A DNA stretch of 64,000 nucleotides from Corynebacterium xerosis NBRC 16721 = ATCC 373 (GCF_001552415.1 NZ_BCRD01000005.1:1-64000); one strand, 5' to 3'. Numbered from the stretch's first letter, positions 44,167 to 53,637 are shown. Notes: generated from the sequence alone by a model not told the origin. Translations and numbers: made by a program.

Positions 44167-44202
44167 GTCGTCGAGCCAAAGGCCCCGGGGAAACTCCGCG
44201 AC

Positions 44203-45861
44203 CTAGTAGACGACTCCGAAGACCCAGCCGAGCAGCGTCATCGACGCGGCCGAAATCACGACCAGCGCCACGATGTTCAGCCAGATGCCGGCGCGCACCA
44301 TGTTGCCCATGGACACGTAACCCGAGCCGTAGGCGATGGCGTTGGGCGGGGTGGCCACGGGCATCATGAACGCCGACGTCGCGGCCAACGCGACCGGCAC
44401 GGCCAGCAGCATCTGGTCCATGCCCAGGCCGATGGCCATGGCGCCGACCAGCGGCAGGAACGTCGCCGCGGTGGCGGTGTTGGAGGTGAATTCGGTCAGC
44501 ACCAGCACCACCAGCGCGACCACGACCACCAACAGCACCAACGGCAGGAAGCCGAGGCCGGACAGCTGCTCGCCGATCCAGTCGGACAGGCCGGATTCGG
44601 TGAACTGCGTCGACAGCGCCAGGCCACCGCCGAAGAGCAGGAGCACGCCCCACGGCAGCTCGAGCGCGTCTTCCCAGCGCATGAGCTTCACGCCGTCGGG
44701 CCCGCCGGGGATCAGGAACATGGCGATGCCCACCGCCATGGCGATGACGGCGTCGGCGATCATCGTTTCCGGCCAGAACACCGGCACGAACACCCAGGAA
44801 AGCGCGGCGATGACGAACACCGCGAGCACGCGGATCTCGCCGGCCGACATGGGGCCGAGCTTGCGCAGCTCCTGCCGCATCAGGTCGCGGCCGCCGGGGA
44901 TGTGGTCGATTTCGGGCTTGAACAGCACGTTGGTCAGCAGGAACCATGCCGCGGCCATGAGGATCACGGCCACGGGCACGCCGACGAGCATCCACTGGCC
45001 GAAGCCGATGTTGACGCCCTGCTCGGCCATGTACGCCGCCAGCATCGCGTTCGGCGGCGTGCCGATGATCGTGCCCAGCGAGCCGATCGACGCCGCGTAG
45101 GCGATGCCGAGCATAAGCGCGATGCCGAAGTTCGACTTCGGTTCGACGTCGGTGGAGTGCTCGTAGCCCTTCTCCCCGTCGGCGTCCTCGGCCGCGGCGG
45201 CATCGGATTCGGCGTCGAGCATCTCGGCGGCGCCGTCGGAAAGCTCTTCGCTTGACGACGCCCCGGCCTTCCCCGCCTTCGCCTCGTCGCGAAGCATGCC
45301 GACGATCAGCGACAGGACCGAGACGCCGATGGGCAGCATCATGACGGCGGTGGCGGTGTTGGACACCCACATGGACAGGAAGCCGGTGGCGATCATGAAC
45401 CCGAGGACCAGCATCTTCGGCGACGACCCCATGGCCACCAGCACCCACAGCGCGACGCGCCGGTGCAGGTTCCACCGCTGCATGCCCAGAGCCAGCAGGA
45501 ATCCGCCCATGAACAGGAAGATCGTCGGCGCGGTGTATTGGCCGGAGAAGTCGCCGATCTCCGCGATGCCCAGCGCCGGGAACAGCACCAGCGGCAGCAG
45601 GGCGGTCACGGAGATCGGGATCGCCTCCGACATCCACCATGCGGCCATGAGCACGGCGATGGCCGCCGTGCCGCGCAGCATGTGGTCGAGGTCGGACGGC
45701 ATGAAGAAGTACACCGCCAGCGCCAGGACGATGCCGGTGATCAGGCCGAAGCGCCTGCGGAACAGTTCGCGGGGGCCAATGCCCCGGTCCTTCTGGCCCG
45801 GCGACGGTTCCGCCGCCGCGCCTCCCGTGGTTTTCGCCGTCGTGGCGTTCTTCGTCGACAT
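44203..45861 (-). CDS. SLC13/DASS family anion (dicarboxylate) transporter
   Basis: Probable sodium-coupled uptake of di- or tricarboxylates. The 552-residue polytopic protein has the two-fold SNT motifs of the family, SMWVSNTATAVMMLPIG (about 141-157) and LTEFTSNTATAATFLPLV, and about twelve helices. Between the repeats is an Ala/Glu/Asp-rich cytoplasmic insert (about 190-245); one antisense GCTTGACGACG copy lies inside it. The ATG has GGGGAG upstream. The substrate is not determined by sequence. Confidence 0.88.
   Translation of the reverse strand: MSTKNATTAKTTGGAAAEPSPGQKDRGIGPRELFRRRFGLITGIVLALAVYFFMPSDLDHMLRGTAAIAVLMAAWWMSEAIPISVTALLPLVLFPALGIAEIGDFSGQYTAPTIFLFMGGFLLALGMQRWNLHRRVALWVLVAMGSSPKMLVLGFMIATGFLSMWVSNTATAVMMLPIGVSVLSLIVGMLRDEAKAGKAGASSSEELSDGAAEMLDAESDAAAAEDADGEKGYEHSTDVEPKSNFGIALMLGIAYAASIGSLGTIIGTPPNAMLAAYMAEQGVNIGFGQWMLVGVPVAVILMAAAWFLLTNVLFKPEIDHIPGGRDLMRQELRKLGPMSAGEIRVLAVFVIAALSWVFVPVFWPETMIADAVIAMAVGIAMFLIPGGPDGVKLMRWEDALELPWGVLLLFGGGLALSTQFTESGLSDWIGEQLSGLGFLPLVLLVVVVALVVLVLTEFTSNTATAATFLPLVGAMAIGLGMDQMLLAVPVALAATSAFMMPVATPPNAIAYGSGYVSMGNMVRAGIWLNIVALVVISAASMTLLGWVFGVVY
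45250..45260 (+). repeat. GCTTGACGACG motif copy (coding, SLC13 loop)
   Basis: Exact 11-mer, antisense to the transporter gene, in the codons of its variable cytoplasmic insert (SSSEE). Confidence 0.8.
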
Positions 45862-46020
45862 TGCGGTCGGCGCTCCCCTTCTACGCGGGCGCCGGAAATC
45901 GCCGGGTGAAACCGGTCACGGCGCGGGCCTGAACGTGATACAGATCGACCATAACCGATTCAGGGCCCCCTCTTATCACCGGCCCGTCATAGGACCGCTT
46001 TACGACGCCGCCCCGCCCCG

Positions 46021-47253
46021 TCAGCCCTTCGGCCCGTAGGTCAGCCGCCTGTGCAGGGTTTCGAGCGGACCGGGCTTGCCCGCCGTGGCCAGCAGCCACG
46101 CGGCGATGAGGGTGATTAGCCAGACGCCGGTGGCCCACAGGCTGACGATGGTGACGGACTCGCCGGAGAAGAGATCCAGCATCCATGCCGCGGACAGCAC
46201 GAGGAAGAACACCGACTGGGCGACGTAGCCCGACATCGATCGCTGCCCCAGCGCCTGCATCATCGCCAGCGGCAGGGGCGGCGTCAGCGCACTGCCCTGC
46301 GCGGCCGCCGCCCGAATGCGGCGCTGCACGGGCATGCACAGCAATGCGATGAGGGCGATGAGGCCCGGGCCCGCCAGCAGACCGGCGGATTGGCTCAGCG
46401 CCTGCGCCCAGCTGCCGCCGATGGCGCCGAGTTTCGACAGTCCCGACAACACGCCCGTCACCACCGCCGCGCCCGCGCCGACCGCGGCGACGGTGATCAG
46501 GAGCTTCTTGTGCGCCTCGGCGTCCTCGAGCACCCGCATGCGGGCCGCCACGAGCCCGACGAGCATGAGCGCCAACAACTGCGGACCGGCCATGATCACG
46601 ATGAAGGGCACGGTCACCACCGTGATGGCGCCGACGACGAGCTGTTGTCCCACGTACCCGTCGCCCAGGCCGAAGTCGTCCATGGCGGAGACGTCGGCGC
46701 CGGCGCCGCCGCCGAAGGACTGCGCGATGCCGCTGAACAGGAACGCCGACCCGACGGACAGCACGGCCAGCACCCCGGCGATCCACAGCAGCGTCTTGTT
46801 CTTCAGCGGCACCATCAGCGCCACGACCAGCCCGAGCAGCGCGTAGGTCAGCAGGATGTCGCCGAAGAAGAAGAAAACCGCGTGGACGACGCCGAACAGC
46901 GCCAGCCACGCGTACCTCTTCAGCAGCAGGCCCCGGGCCGCGGGCCACGGCACGCCGCGGGCGTATTCGCGCATGACCAGCATGCCGATGCCGTAACCGA
47001 ACAGCGTCGCGAACATCGGCAGCCCGCGGGTGTGGACCAGCACGTCGTTGATCACCGTCACCGCGGCGTCGGTGGGCAGGGTCCGCTTCTCCCCCGTCGC
47101 CGACGAGCCCATGATCACCCACGCGGTGACGGCGTTGGCCACGGCGATGCCCAGGAGCATGAACCCCCGCGCGACGTCGGGCGCGAGGATGCGTTCCTTC
47201 ACGCCCGTGTGGTGGAAGGAAGGCGTGTGCTTGACGACGGGCCGCTGGTCCAT
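46021..47253 (-). CDS. DUF418 polytopic membrane protein
   Basis: Function unknown; related proteins resemble acyltransferase-3 or YeiB membrane folds. The 410-residue protein has about ten helices. It carries ILAPDVARGFMLLGIAVANA near the N-terminus (about 22-41), LPMFATLFGYGIGMLV, and the conserved DUF418 C-terminal block MQALGQRSMSGYVAQSVFFLVL. It is followed at 47299 by a small membrane-protein gene on the same strand. Its N-terminal codons (VVKHT) overlap a GCTTGACGACG copy. Confidence 0.85.
   Translation of the reverse strand: MDQRPVVKHTPSFHHTGVKERILAPDVARGFMLLGIAVANAVTAWVIMGSSATGEKRTLPTDAAVTVINDVLVHTRGLPMFATLFGYGIGMLVMREYARGVPWPAARGLLLKRYAWLALFGVVHAVFFFFGDILLTYALLGLVVALMVPLKNKTLLWIAGVLAVLSVGSAFLFSGIAQSFGGGAGADVSAMDDFGLGDGYVGQQLVVGAITVVTVPFIVIMAGPQLLALMLVGLVAARMRVLEDAEAHKKLLITVAAVGAGAAVVTGVLSGLSKLGAIGGSWAQALSQSAGLLAGPGLIALIALLCMPVQRRIRAAAAQGSALTPPLPLAMMQALGQRSMSGYVAQSVFFLVLSAAWMLDLFSGESVTIVSLWATGVWLITLIAAWLLATAGKPGPLETLHRRLTYGPKG
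47229..47239 (+). repeat. GCTTGACGACG motif copy (coding, DUF418 N-terminus)
   Basis: Exact 11-mer, antisense to the DUF418 gene, within its first ten codons. Confidence 0.8.
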
Positions 47254-47298
47254 CAGGTTCTCCGGTTCTCGGGGGCTGCCGGGGAGGGTCCGGCGTGG

Positions 47299-47709
47299 TT
47301 ACTGGGCGGTGTTCTCGCGCAGGCAGTCGGCGTACTCGGCCGTGGTCTTGTCCAGGTGGCCGCAGGCCTTGTCGGCTTCTTCGACGATGTTGTTGGCGGC
47401 GACCAGCAGCGCCAGGGAAATCGCGATGGCCAGTCCGCCCGTGATGACGCCGATCAGGCCCATGCCGAAGGCGCCGCCCGTGCGGGGTTCGCGGCCGGCG
47501 GCCTCGATGCGGCGGTGGGCGCCGATGGACTTGACGATCGCGATGAGGCCCAGGGCCACCGCCACGGCGCCGAACGGGGCTCCGATGATGAACGCCGAGG
47601 TGATCAGCGCGCCGAGGCCGATGGCCAGCGAGATCAGCCCGAGCTGGCGGCCGACGGCGGAACCGTCGATTCCGTCGGGTCCGTAACCGTCGGTGGCGGG
47701 GTTGCTCAT
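47299..47709 (-). CDS. Small membrane protein with C-terminal CxHLx9C motif
   Basis: Unknown. The 136-residue protein has a polar N-terminus (NPATDGYGPDGIDG), two closely spaced helices (about 24-60), a third (about 82-105), then a 25-residue tail reading ACGHLDKTTAEYADCLREN. The tail motif Cys-x-His-Leu-x9-Cys recurs in the next upstream gene, although the rest of the two proteins differ. The central part resembles DUF4190-type small membrane proteins. Start MSNPATDG is inferred from composition; it lies 45 bp before DUF418 on the same strand. Confidence 0.75.
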   Translation of the reverse strand: MSNPATDGYGPDGIDGSAVGRQLGLISLAIGLGALITSAFIIGAPFGAVAVALGLIAIVKSIGAHRRIEAAGREPRTGGAFGMGLIGVITGGLAIAISLALLVAANNIVEEADKACGHLDKTTAEYADCLRENTAQ

Positions 47710-47841
47710 GTTCGTGGTGCTCCTGGGTGGGGATGGTGGACGGATGATGCGGGTGGTGGTGATGCGGACGCTGGTGAAGCGGGTGGTGCGTGATGCGCGT
47801 GGTTGGCGCAGCACCTCGCCGGACGGCGACGCCCCTCGCCG

Positions 47842-48417
47842 TCAGTTCAGGCCGAGGCGTCCCATGAGGGATTCCTCGACGCAGGCGTCGAAGGCAGTTT
47901 GATTGTCGATGAGGTGCTGGCAGTCCATTGCGGCACCGCCGCCCACGACGACCGCCCACACCATGAACGCGAAAATGAGAAGCCCGACGATGGCGGCGGC
48001 GATGCCGATGACCGACATCGCGGTGGTGCCACCGGTTCTGGTGGACCCGAGCTTCCGCGCCTTCGAGCCAGTGCGCAGGGCGAAGAAGGCGAGAATGATG
48101 CCGATGATCGCCAGCAGGCCACCGATGAGAATCGGCGCGGTGACCACGGACAACAGCCCGAGGACCAGAGCGGAGACGGCCAGCCCCGTGCCCGTGGACA
48201 CGTTCGGCTGGCCACCGGGGAACCCGGGCGCCGCGTGGGGGTTGCCGGACGGGGCCGAGTAGTAGCCGCCGTATCCGGAGCCATTGCCGTAGCCCGAGCC
48301 GCCCCCGTATCCGGAGCCATCGCCGTAACCGGAACCTCCGCCATATCCGGAGCCACCCGTTTGAGGGGACCCGCCAGAATCGAATGGGTCGTATCCGGAG
48401 TTGTCGGGTCGCGACAT
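47842..48417 (-). CDS. Gly/Tyr-repeat membrane protein with CxHLx9C tail (DUF4190-like)
   Basis: Unknown. The 191-residue protein begins with a disordered region of four or five GSGYG(G/D/N) repeats (about 20-50) and a Pro/Gly stretch, then a DUF4190-like double helix (VSALVLGLLSVVTAPILIGGLLAIIGIILAFFAL) and a third helix. The tail MDCQHLIDNQTAFDACVEESL has the same Cys-x-His-Leu-x9-Cys spacing as the gene at 47299. The tail most likely lies outside the membrane, where the cysteines could form a disulfide (inferred). Confidence 0.75.
   Translation of the reverse strand: MSRPDNSGYDPFDSGGSPQTGGSGYGGGSGYGDGSGYGGGSGYGNGSGYGGYYSAPSGNPHAAPGFPGGQPNVSTGTGLAVSALVLGLLSVVTAPILIGGLLAIIGIILAFFALRTGSKARKLGSTRTGGTTAMSVIGIAAAIVGLLIFAFMVWAVVVGGGAAMDCQHLIDNQTAFDACVEESLMGRLGLN
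48244..48360 (-). repeat. Tandem GSGYG-coding repeats
   Basis: 15-18-bp units encoding GSGYG followed by G, D or N, repeated four or more times near the 5' end of the Gly/Tyr-rich gene; prone to length variation. Confidence 0.7.
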
Positions 48418-48527
48418 CGGGGTTCCTTCCGTCGGGCGAATCATTTCGTTGCGGCGTTCACGCTACCGCAATCGGCCAGGGGGCCAACCGTCGGCGGGCC
48501 GACCCCACAAACGAGGCCGGCCGCGCG

Positions 48528-50309
48528 TCACCAGCGGCGCAGATAACCGATCCGGTCGCGCAGCTGCTGTTCGGAGCACAGCGCGGTCGGCGGGCCCCCG
48601 CAGTTTCTGCGGACCTCGTTGTGGATCTCGCCGTGCTTGCGCCCGGTCCTCGCCGCCGTCATGGCGACCAGGGTGTTCAACTCCTTGCGGAGCTTCGGCA
48701 ACGCTTCGCTGGCCACCGAACCGGGCCGGGGCATGGGCACCTCGGGAGCACCGTCGGCACCCGCCGCAGGCGGCACACCGGGAGCGCCGGCGCCGGTACC
48801 ACCCGCGCCCATCGACTCCCCCAGATCCAGCTCGCCCATCTTGCGTTCGTGCTCCGACCGCGCAGACGACGCCTTCAACTGCTCTTCCTGCCGCTTCTGC
48901 AGCAGAGCCTTCATTTGGTCAGCGTCGAGAAGCCCGGGCAGGCCCAGGTAGTCGGCCTCCTCCTCGGAACCGGCCATGGTCGCGGTGCCATAGTTGGAAC
49001 CGTCGTAGATCAGGTAGTCGAGCTCGGCGTCGGCGCCGATGGACTCGTAGGCCGGAAGATCGTCGGGCTCGTTCTGGGTGCGGTTGGCCTCGGCGACGAG
49101 GTCGTCCTCCCAGCCCTCGCTCGGCCGGTGCGGCTTTCCCAGGATGTGGTTGCGCTGCACCTCCATCTGCGACGCCAGATCCAACAAAACCGGCACCGAC
49201 GGCAGGAACACCGACGCCGTCTCACCGGGCCTGCGCGAACGCACGAAACGGCCGATGGCCTGGGCGAAGAACAGCGGCGTCGACGAGCTGGTGGCGTAGA
49301 CGCCCACGGCCAGGCGCGGCACGTCGACGCCCTCGGACACCATGCGCACCGCGACCATCCACTCGTCGGTCGAATCGGAGAAGGTCTTGATCCTCTCGGA
49401 GGACCCCGGCTCGTCGGAAAGCACCAGGGCCACCGGAGTCGAGCTGAGCTGCTCCAGCACCCGCTTGTAGGCGCGCGCCGTCGTCGCATCCGTGGCGATG
49501 ACCAAGCCGCCGGCATCGGGGATGTGCTTGCGCATCTGGATCAGGCGGGTGTGGGCGGCGCGCAGCACCGACGGAATCCAGTCGCCGCCCGGGTCCAGCG
49601 CGGTGCGCCAGGCGCGGGTGGTCTCCTCCGGGCTCATGATCGTGCCGAGCCGCGCCGAAAACTCCTCGCCCGCCGAGTCCCGCCACCGGGCCTCGCCGGA
49701 GTACGCCAGGAACACCACGGGACGCACGACGCCGTCGCGCAACGCGTCGGCGTAGCCGTAAACATGGTCGGCGACGGACTTCTGGTGGCCCTCGCCGTCG
49801 TCGGCGTAGCGGACGAAGGGGATCGCCGCGTCGTCGGAGCGGAAGGGCGTGCCGGTCAGGCACAGGCGGCGGGCCGCTCCCCCGTACGCCTCGGCGATGC
49901 CGTCGCCCCAGCTCTTCGCGTCGCCACCGTGGTGGACCTCGTCGAGGATGACCAGCGTCGGCCGGGCGTCGGCCACCGCACGGTGCTTGAACGGGTGCAC
50001 GGCCACCTGCGCGTAGGTGACCACGATGCCGTGGTACGACGGATTGACCACGCCCTTGGCGTTGGTGAACGCCGGATCCAGGGCGATGCCCGACCTCGCC
50101 GCCGACTCCGACCACTGCACCTTCAGGTGCTCGGTGGGAACGACGACGACCACCCGCTCGACGATGCGGCGGGCCAGCAGCTCGGCGGCGATGCGCAGGG
50201 CGAAGGTCGTCTTGCCCGCGCCCGGCGTCGCCACCGCGAGAAAATCACGCGGATTGGCGGACAGGTACTTGTCCAGCGCCTCCTGCTGCCATTTGCGCAG
50301 CCCGCTCAC
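48528..50309 (-). CDS. DEAD/DEAH-box superfamily 2 helicase
   Basis: ATP-dependent nucleic-acid helicase of unknown target. The 593-residue protein has LRKWQQEALDKYLSANPRDFLAVATPGAGKTTFALR (Q-like motif and Walker A, about 5-38), LVILDEVHHGGDA (motif II), LTGTPFRSDD, a C-terminal helicase domain with VRMVSEGVDVPRLAVGVYAT and QAIGRFVRSRRPGE. A unique C-terminal 170-residue region (QKRQEEQLKASSARSEHERK, then a Gly/Ala/Pro linker) follows. The GTG start overlaps the DUF3039 stop by 4 bp. Confidence 0.9.
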   Translation of the reverse strand: MSGLRKWQQEALDKYLSANPRDFLAVATPGAGKTTFALRIAAELLARRIVERVVVVVPTEHLKVQWSESAARSGIALDPAFTNAKGVVNPSYHGIVVTYAQVAVHPFKHRAVADARPTLVILDEVHHGGDAKSWGDGIAEAYGGAARRLCLTGTPFRSDDAAIPFVRYADDGEGHQKSVADHVYGYADALRDGVVRPVVFLAYSGEARWRDSAGEEFSARLGTIMSPEETTRAWRTALDPGGDWIPSVLRAAHTRLIQMRKHIPDAGGLVIATDATTARAYKRVLEQLSSTPVALVLSDEPGSSERIKTFSDSTDEWMVAVRMVSEGVDVPRLAVGVYATSSSTPLFFAQAIGRFVRSRRPGETASVFLPSVPVLLDLASQMEVQRNHILGKPHRPSEGWEDDLVAEANRTQNEPDDLPAYESIGADAELDYLIYDGSNYGTATMAGSEEEADYLGLPGLLDADQMKALLQKRQEEQLKASSARSEHERKMGELDLGESMGAGGTGAGAPGVPPAAGADGAPEVPMPRPGSVASEALPKLRKELNTLVAMTAARTGRKHGEIHNEVRRNCGGPPTALCSEQQLRDRIGYLRRW

Positions 50310-50554
50310 TTGCGGCGGAGGGTCTTGTAGATCCGCTCGCAGTCCGGGCACACCGGCGAACCGGGCTTGGCGGACTTGGTCACCGGGAAGGTCTCGCCGC
50401 ACAACGCGACGACGTAGTTGCCCGACACGGCGGAGTCGACGATCCGGTCCTTCTTGACGTAGTGGAAGAACTTCGGGGTGTCGTCGCGCGTCGTCTCGTC
50501 GACGCGGGTGTCGGTCCGTTCGATGGTCTTCGTGGTCTTCAGGGGCGTGCTCAC
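50306..50554 (-). CDS. DUF3039 small zinc-finger-like protein
   Basis: The 82-residue protein has a single predicted metal site, VALCGETFPVTKSAKPGSPVCPDCERIYKTL (one Cys, then CPDC, about 50-76), after the conserved KFFHYVKKDRIVDSAVSG. It is translationally coupled to the helicase (GTGA overlap), which suggests a shared role in nucleic-acid work. The GTG start 50552-50554 follows a -10-like CACAAT by 8 nt. Confidence 0.88.
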   Translation of the reverse strand: MSTPLKTTKTIERTDTRVDETTRDDTPKFFHYVKKDRIVDSAVSGNYVVALCGETFPVTKSAKPGSPVCPDCERIYKTLRRK

Positions 50555-50633
50555 GGTTCCCGATTGTGCACCATCGGCCGGACCGGCGAGATCGCGACCC
50601 CGGAATGCGGGAGTTTTCGCGGGGAGTACCGTT

Positions 50634-51206
50634 GTGGCCATGTCGAGTCGGCGGACGACCCGTCGGGGCAGGCGCGGCTCCGATGCGGTGCTGATCACGG
50701 ACGCGCGGCAGTCGCGCATTCGCAACTACAACTACCGGCGCCAGACCTACGCCATCCTGCAGTGGTCGCGCATCCCGATGCTGCTGCTGGCCGCCGCCGC
50801 ATTCCTGTGGTGGGACCTGGCGTGGCTGGCGGCGATCCTCACCGTGCTGTCGGTGCCCATGCCGTGGATCGCGGTGGTCATCGCCAATGGCGTCGGAGAG
50901 CCGGCGGACAAGCGCTCGCCGCGCGTGTACAAGCCGGGCGTGGTCCGCGAGCAGAACCGCCGGTGGGAAGAGGCGCAGCGCGAGCGGATGGCGCAACTCG
51001 CCGACGGCCCCGCGCATGCCCTGGGCCCGGCGGCCACGGAGCAGGCGGACATCAACCTTCCCGCCGTCGTCGCCGATGAGCCGGATTTGGGCGCGTACGG
51101 CGGCTTCGATCCCTCGATGATCATCGACATGGACGACCTGGGCGACGACGACCTCGACATCGCCGACTTTTCAGAAGACCGATCACCGGAGAACCCCAAG
51201 AAGTGA
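50634..51206 (+). CDS. DUF3099 membrane protein
   Basis: Unknown function. The 190-residue protein has the family segment VLITDARQSRIRNYNYRRQTYAIL (about 19-42), two helices (about 49-83) and a long acidic C-terminus ending [24 protein letters not shown]. The GTG at 50634 has GGGGAG 7 nt upstream; the ATG two codons later is an alternative. Its end overlaps the methyltransferase start by 4 bp, the first of two such couplings (DUF3099-methyltransferase-dtd). Confidence 0.83.
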   Translation: MAMSSRRTTRRGRRGSDAVLITDARQSRIRNYNYRRQTYAILQWSRIPMLLLAAAAFLWWDLAWLAAILTVLSVPMPWIAVVIANGVGEPADKRSPRVYKPGVVREQNRRWEEAQRERMAQLADGPAHALGPAATEQADINLPAVVADEPDLGAYGGFDPSMIIDMDDLGDDDLDIADFSEDRSPENPKK

Positions 51207-52924
51207 GCATCGACCCGATCACCGCCCCGCCCACCGACGAGGAGCTGGCCGGGCTGCCGGCGCTCGCCCCGCGTCTCGCCGAGGTACTGCGGGACCTCGG
51301 TTACGGGGTCGCGGGCCTGCGGCAGTTGCTTGGCGACGCCGGCCTCGCCGCCCTCGACCGGGGCGAACCGGAAGCCGTGGTGCGTTCGATCCATCTCGCA
51401 CTCGACCGCCCCGGGTTGGCCGCGGCCGTCGCCGCGTTCATCGTCGGCGATCCCGTGGATCTCGTCCCGTGGCTGGGCGAGGACTCCGTGGCCGAGTGCC
51501 TCGCCTGCGGTGTCCTGCGCGAGGTGCACGGACGGGATGGAGCGGGCGGAAACGACGTCCGCCACGTCGCCGCCATCGACGTCCGCCCGGTGGAGGTCGA
51601 CGGCGTCGAGCGCCTCGTCTTCTCCGACCGCGATGCGTCGATGACGGCGCACGTGCCCGGCCCCGACCACGTGCTGGGCGTCGGCCGGGCTTCCCGGTCG
51701 CTGCTGGACATCACGCCGACCGATCCCGTCGGCTCGGTGCTGGACCTCGGCACCGGTTGCGGCGTGCAGGCGCTCGGCCAGCACCGCGCCGGGTCGATCA
51801 CCGCGACCGACGTCCACCCCCGGGCGTGCCTGTACGCCTCGGCGACGCTCGCCGCCGCCGGACTCGACTCCTCGGAGCAGGTTGTTTCGGAGCCTTCTTC
51901 CGAAGTGATCGAGGGCTCCTGGTTCCACCCCGTGGCGGGGCGGCGCTTCGACCGCATCGTGGCCAATCCACCGTTCGTCGTCGGCGTCCCCGAGGTCGGC
52001 CACGTCTACCGCGACTCCGGGCTCGACCTCGACGGCGCGACCGAATTGATGCTGCGCGAAGTCCCGGACCACCTGGAACCGGACGGCACCGCACACTTGC
52101 TCGGCGCGTGGGCGCACGTCGACGGGGAGGACTGGACCACCCGCGTCGCTTCCTGGCTGCCCAAGGAGGGCGTAGAGGCGTGGATCATCCAGCGCGACGT
52201 CGTAGATCCCGCGGCCTACGTGGGCACGTGGCTCCGCGACGAATCCATCGACCCTCGCGGGCCCGAGGGGCGGGCGAAGACGCGGACGTGGCTCGACCAT
52301 TTCGCCGCCCACGGGGTCACGGGCATCGGATTCGGATACGTCACCATTCAGCGCATCGACGGCCCGTCCTCCATCACCTGCGAGGACATGCCCCAGCCGC
52401 TCGGCGGTCCCTTCCGCGACGAAGCGGCCGAATGGTTGCTGCGCACGGCTTGGCTCCGCGACCGGAACGCCGCCGGCATCCTCGATGCCCGATTCCGCGT
52501 GCGCCCCGGGGTCGCCGTCGAACGCGTCGAATTGGCCGGGTCCGCGCACGATCCCGAACAGGGCTTCTCCCCCGCCGCGCTGCGCATCACGCGCACCGAC
52601 GGCCCCAGGTGGAGCCACGACACGGACGATTCGATCGTGCGGATCCTCTCGGCGATCACGCCCGATGCGCCATTGTCGACGGTCCTCGACGTCATGGCCA
52701 TGCTCGGGGCGCTTCCGGAAGACGGCTTGGGCGAGATCAGGGAAGCGCTCGTGCCGGTCATCGTCGATCTCGTCCGTCATGGACTCGTGCTGCCGGCGGA
52801 GCTGCTCGGCGGCGGCGACGATGACGCCGCAGGCGACCGGGCGGCAACCGCGGACCACGCGGAAGCCACCGACGAGAAAGACGAAAAGGACGAGAAGGGC
52901 GAAAAGGAAGAGGAGAAGCGATGA
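51203..52924 (+). CDS. Class I SAM-dependent methyltransferase with NPPF motif
   Basis: Probable N-methyltransferase acting on glutamine or nucleic-acid nitrogen. The 573-residue protein has an N-terminal domain of about 155 residues, the SAM loop [19 protein letters not shown] (about 174-192), the catalytic [11 protein letters not shown] (about 250-260), and a large C-terminal domain with no clear catalytic motif. It ends in a Lys/Glu-rich tail ([16 protein letters not shown]). Substrate not identifiable. Both ends overlap neighbours by 4 bp. Confidence 0.83.
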   Translation: MSIDPITAPPTDEELAGLPALAPRLAEVLRDLGYGVAGLRQLLGDAGLAALDRGEPEAVVRSIHLALDRPGLAAAVAAFIVGDPVDLVPWLGEDSVAECLACGVLREVHGRDGAGGNDVRHVAAIDVRPVEVDGVERLVFSDRDASMTAHVPGPDHVLGVGRASRSLLDITPTDPVGSVLDLGTGCGVQALGQHRAGSITATDVHPRACLYASATLAAAGLDSSEQVVSEPSSEVIEGSWFHPVAGRRFDRIVANPPFVVGVPEVGHVYRDSGLDLDGATELMLREVPDHLEPDGTAHLLGAWAHVDGEDWTTRVASWLPKEGVEAWIIQRDVVDPAAYVGTWLRDESIDPRGPEGRAKTRTWLDHFAAHGVTGIGFGYVTIQRIDGPSSITCEDMPQPLGGPFRDEAAEWLLRTAWLRDRNAAGILDARFRVRPGVAVERVELAGSAHDPEQGFSPAALRITRTDGPRWSHDTDDSIVRILSAITPDAPLSTVLDVMAMLGALPEDGLGEIREALVPVIVDLVRHGLVLPAELLGGGDDDAAGDRAATADHAEATDEKDEKDEKGEKEEEKR

Positions 52925-53355
52925 AGGCGGTTCTGACGCGGGTCACCCGCGCGGCGGTACGGGTGGACGGCGACGTCGTTGGCGAGATCGACGGCGGGGA
53001 CACGGGCGGGATTCTCGCGCTCGTCGGGGTCGGCCGGGAGGATGCGCCCGACGCCTGGGAGACGATGGCGCGCAAGATCGCCGAGCTCCGCATCCTCGAC
53101 GGCGAGACCTCCGCCGTGGACGCCGGCGCCCCGGTTCTGGTGGTCAGCCAGTTCACGCTCATGGGCGCGACGAAAAAGGGCCGTCGCCCGTCGTGGACCG
53201 ACGCGGCACCCGGTGACGAGGCCGAACCCGTCATCGCGAAGATTGTCGGGCGCCTCCGGGAGCGTGGCCTGGAGGTGGCGGAAGGCCGGTTCGGCGCAAT
53301 GATGGACGTCGAGTCGGTCAACTCCGGACCCTTCACCGTGCTCGTGGAATGCTGA
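52921..53355 (+). CDS. dtd: D-aminoacyl-tRNA deacylase
   Basis: Removes D-amino acids and mischarged glycine from tRNA. The 144-residue protein has the signatures [17 protein letters not shown] (about 76-92) and [10 protein letters not shown] at the C-terminus, matching SQxTL and NxGPxT. The ATG overlaps the methyltransferase stop (ATGA). Confidence 0.95.
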   Translation: MKAVLTRVTRAAVRVDGDVVGEIDGGDTGGILALVGVGREDAPDAWETMARKIAELRILDGETSAVDAGAPVLVVSQFTLMGATKKGRRPSWTDAAPGDEAEPVIAKIVGRLRERGLEVAEGRFGAMMDVESVNSGPFTVLVEC

Positions 53356-53637
53356 CACAGCCACCAATCCCGCGCTTTTCGCGTCTTGCCCGTCACCGTC
53401 GAAAAGCCTTGCCCCTCCCCCGAATTGGGGCACTTGAAAACCAGGTGAAACGCATCTCTGTAATGCAGTTCGCGCGGTGTGACGCAGCCCACCTGCACTT
53501 TTGCAGGAGAAACCCATCGGTCGCCGAAAGAACCGCATGATCACCGTTCGCCGGGAACCCCATCCCGGGAACAATCCGCGGGGCAGGCCCGTTGAACCCA
53601 GTGAGATCGTCGACTTCGCAATGAAAGGCCGGATCAC
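53356..53637 (+). other. Leader and promoter region of sigB
   Basis: About 280 bp with no protein gene; it holds the ECF-type promoter described separately, about 40 nt before sigB. Confidence 0.6.
53567..53596 (+). promoter_or_regulatory. ECF sigma (SigH/SigE-like) promoter of sigB
   Basis: GGGAAC (-35; 53567-53572) and CGTTGAA (-10; GTTGAA 53591-53596) with 18 nt between GGAAC and GTT, the GGAA(T/C)-N18-GTT pattern of actinobacterial oxidative/heat-stress sigma factors. Confidence 0.6.
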
